From NCBI GenBank assembly GCA_948470475.1, contig OX419344.1, forward strand, positions 24,200,725-24,264,724: a stretch of 64,000 bases of DNA, in the 5' to 3' direction. This DNA comes from Galaxea fascicularis. Lineage: Eukaryota; Cnidaria; Anthozoa; Scleractinia; Euphylliidae. The position numbers and the translations under genes are program-made. Below are positions 63,601 to 64,000 of the stretch, piece after piece (the stretch's first letter is position 1; every line of letters starts with the position of its first letter). The notes beneath the pieces were generated by a model. That model was not told where the DNA came from, ran no database searches, and worked only from the letters and a program-made list of their open reading frames with translations.

Positions 63601-64000
63601 AACTTTTTAAGGCCTGCAAAAACTTGACTTGCCAAGATTTTCTAAAGCTTTCTGTGACCGTAAATACCAAAACAATATTTTCAAAGTATTCCTGAAAATT
63701 GTTTTCAAGTACTATGATTTGAAGTAAAATAATTGCTAATGCAACTGGGGGTTACACAAGTCACTTGATAAATCTGAAATCGTTTTGACGGCAATAACCA
63801 AAAAGATGTAAATTGAGTTCTTCAACAGACTGGGAAAAATTGTCATTTATAGTGAATTCCTTATTAACAATAAATTAAATAATAACATTGAAATCAGGAT
63901 CATTCTAATAGCTAAGAAAATCATTGAAGAGCATTAAATTACACTACCCTTTGGCCAAACTGTTAAATGAATGGAGGTTGTGGAACAACAGCTGGGTGAA
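60652..64000. other. Intergenic, no gene recognised
   Basis: No exon I can support on either strand. A G-run (62061-62079) is present. The segment 62730-62960, with repeated gggc-cct and ggctcc phrases in both orientations, may be a decayed repeat. Confidence 0.4.

Overview
The window looks like nuclear DNA of an animal, most likely an anthozoan cnidarian and probably a stony coral. The genes have many short exons with GT-AG introns. The predicted proteins match animal families (Integrator subunit 4, Yorkie/YAP, ECT2). Small foldback transposons are dense, and several resemble repeat families I recall from coral genomes. The order-level assignment is inference; the animal assignment is well supported.

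Layout. Positions 587-4126 (+) hold the last five recognisable exons of INTS4; its 5' part lies outside the window or is not recognised. Positions 4127-16454 are non-coding as far as I can see and carry a tRNA-derived SINE, several inverted-repeat elements (one with a clear 9-bp target duplication) and microsatellites. Positions 16455-18077 (+) hold a complete two-exon Yorkie/YAP gene. A desert of about 13 kb follows, to 31208. Positions 31209-44415 (+) hold a complete 22-exon ECT2 RhoGEF gene whose introns carry several DNA-transposon derivatives, including a composite element of about 1.2 kb. A decayed copy of one ECT2 exon lies 0.9 kb past the stop codon. Positions 47160-48327 (-) hold a two-exon secreted phage-type (GH24) lysozyme with a cysteine-rich, granulin-like C-terminus. 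From 48328 to 64000 I recognise no complete gene. That stretch holds a mariner-like MITE, a near-perfect 69-bp-arm palindrome, an AT-rich tandem array with a unit of about 84 bp, and more foldback elements.

Function. The genes do not form an operon-like unit. INTS4 works in snRNA 3'-end processing and transcription attenuation, YAP in Hippo growth control, ECT2 in cytokinesis through RhoA, and the lysozyme in digestion or antibacterial defence. The most distinctive items are the lysozyme-granulin architecture, the ECT2 pseudo-exon, the composite element in ECT2 intron 2, and the tandem array with repeated octamer-like and TAATTA-like words. All exon borders were placed by eye from splice consensus, reading phase and remembered homologues; no alignment was run.
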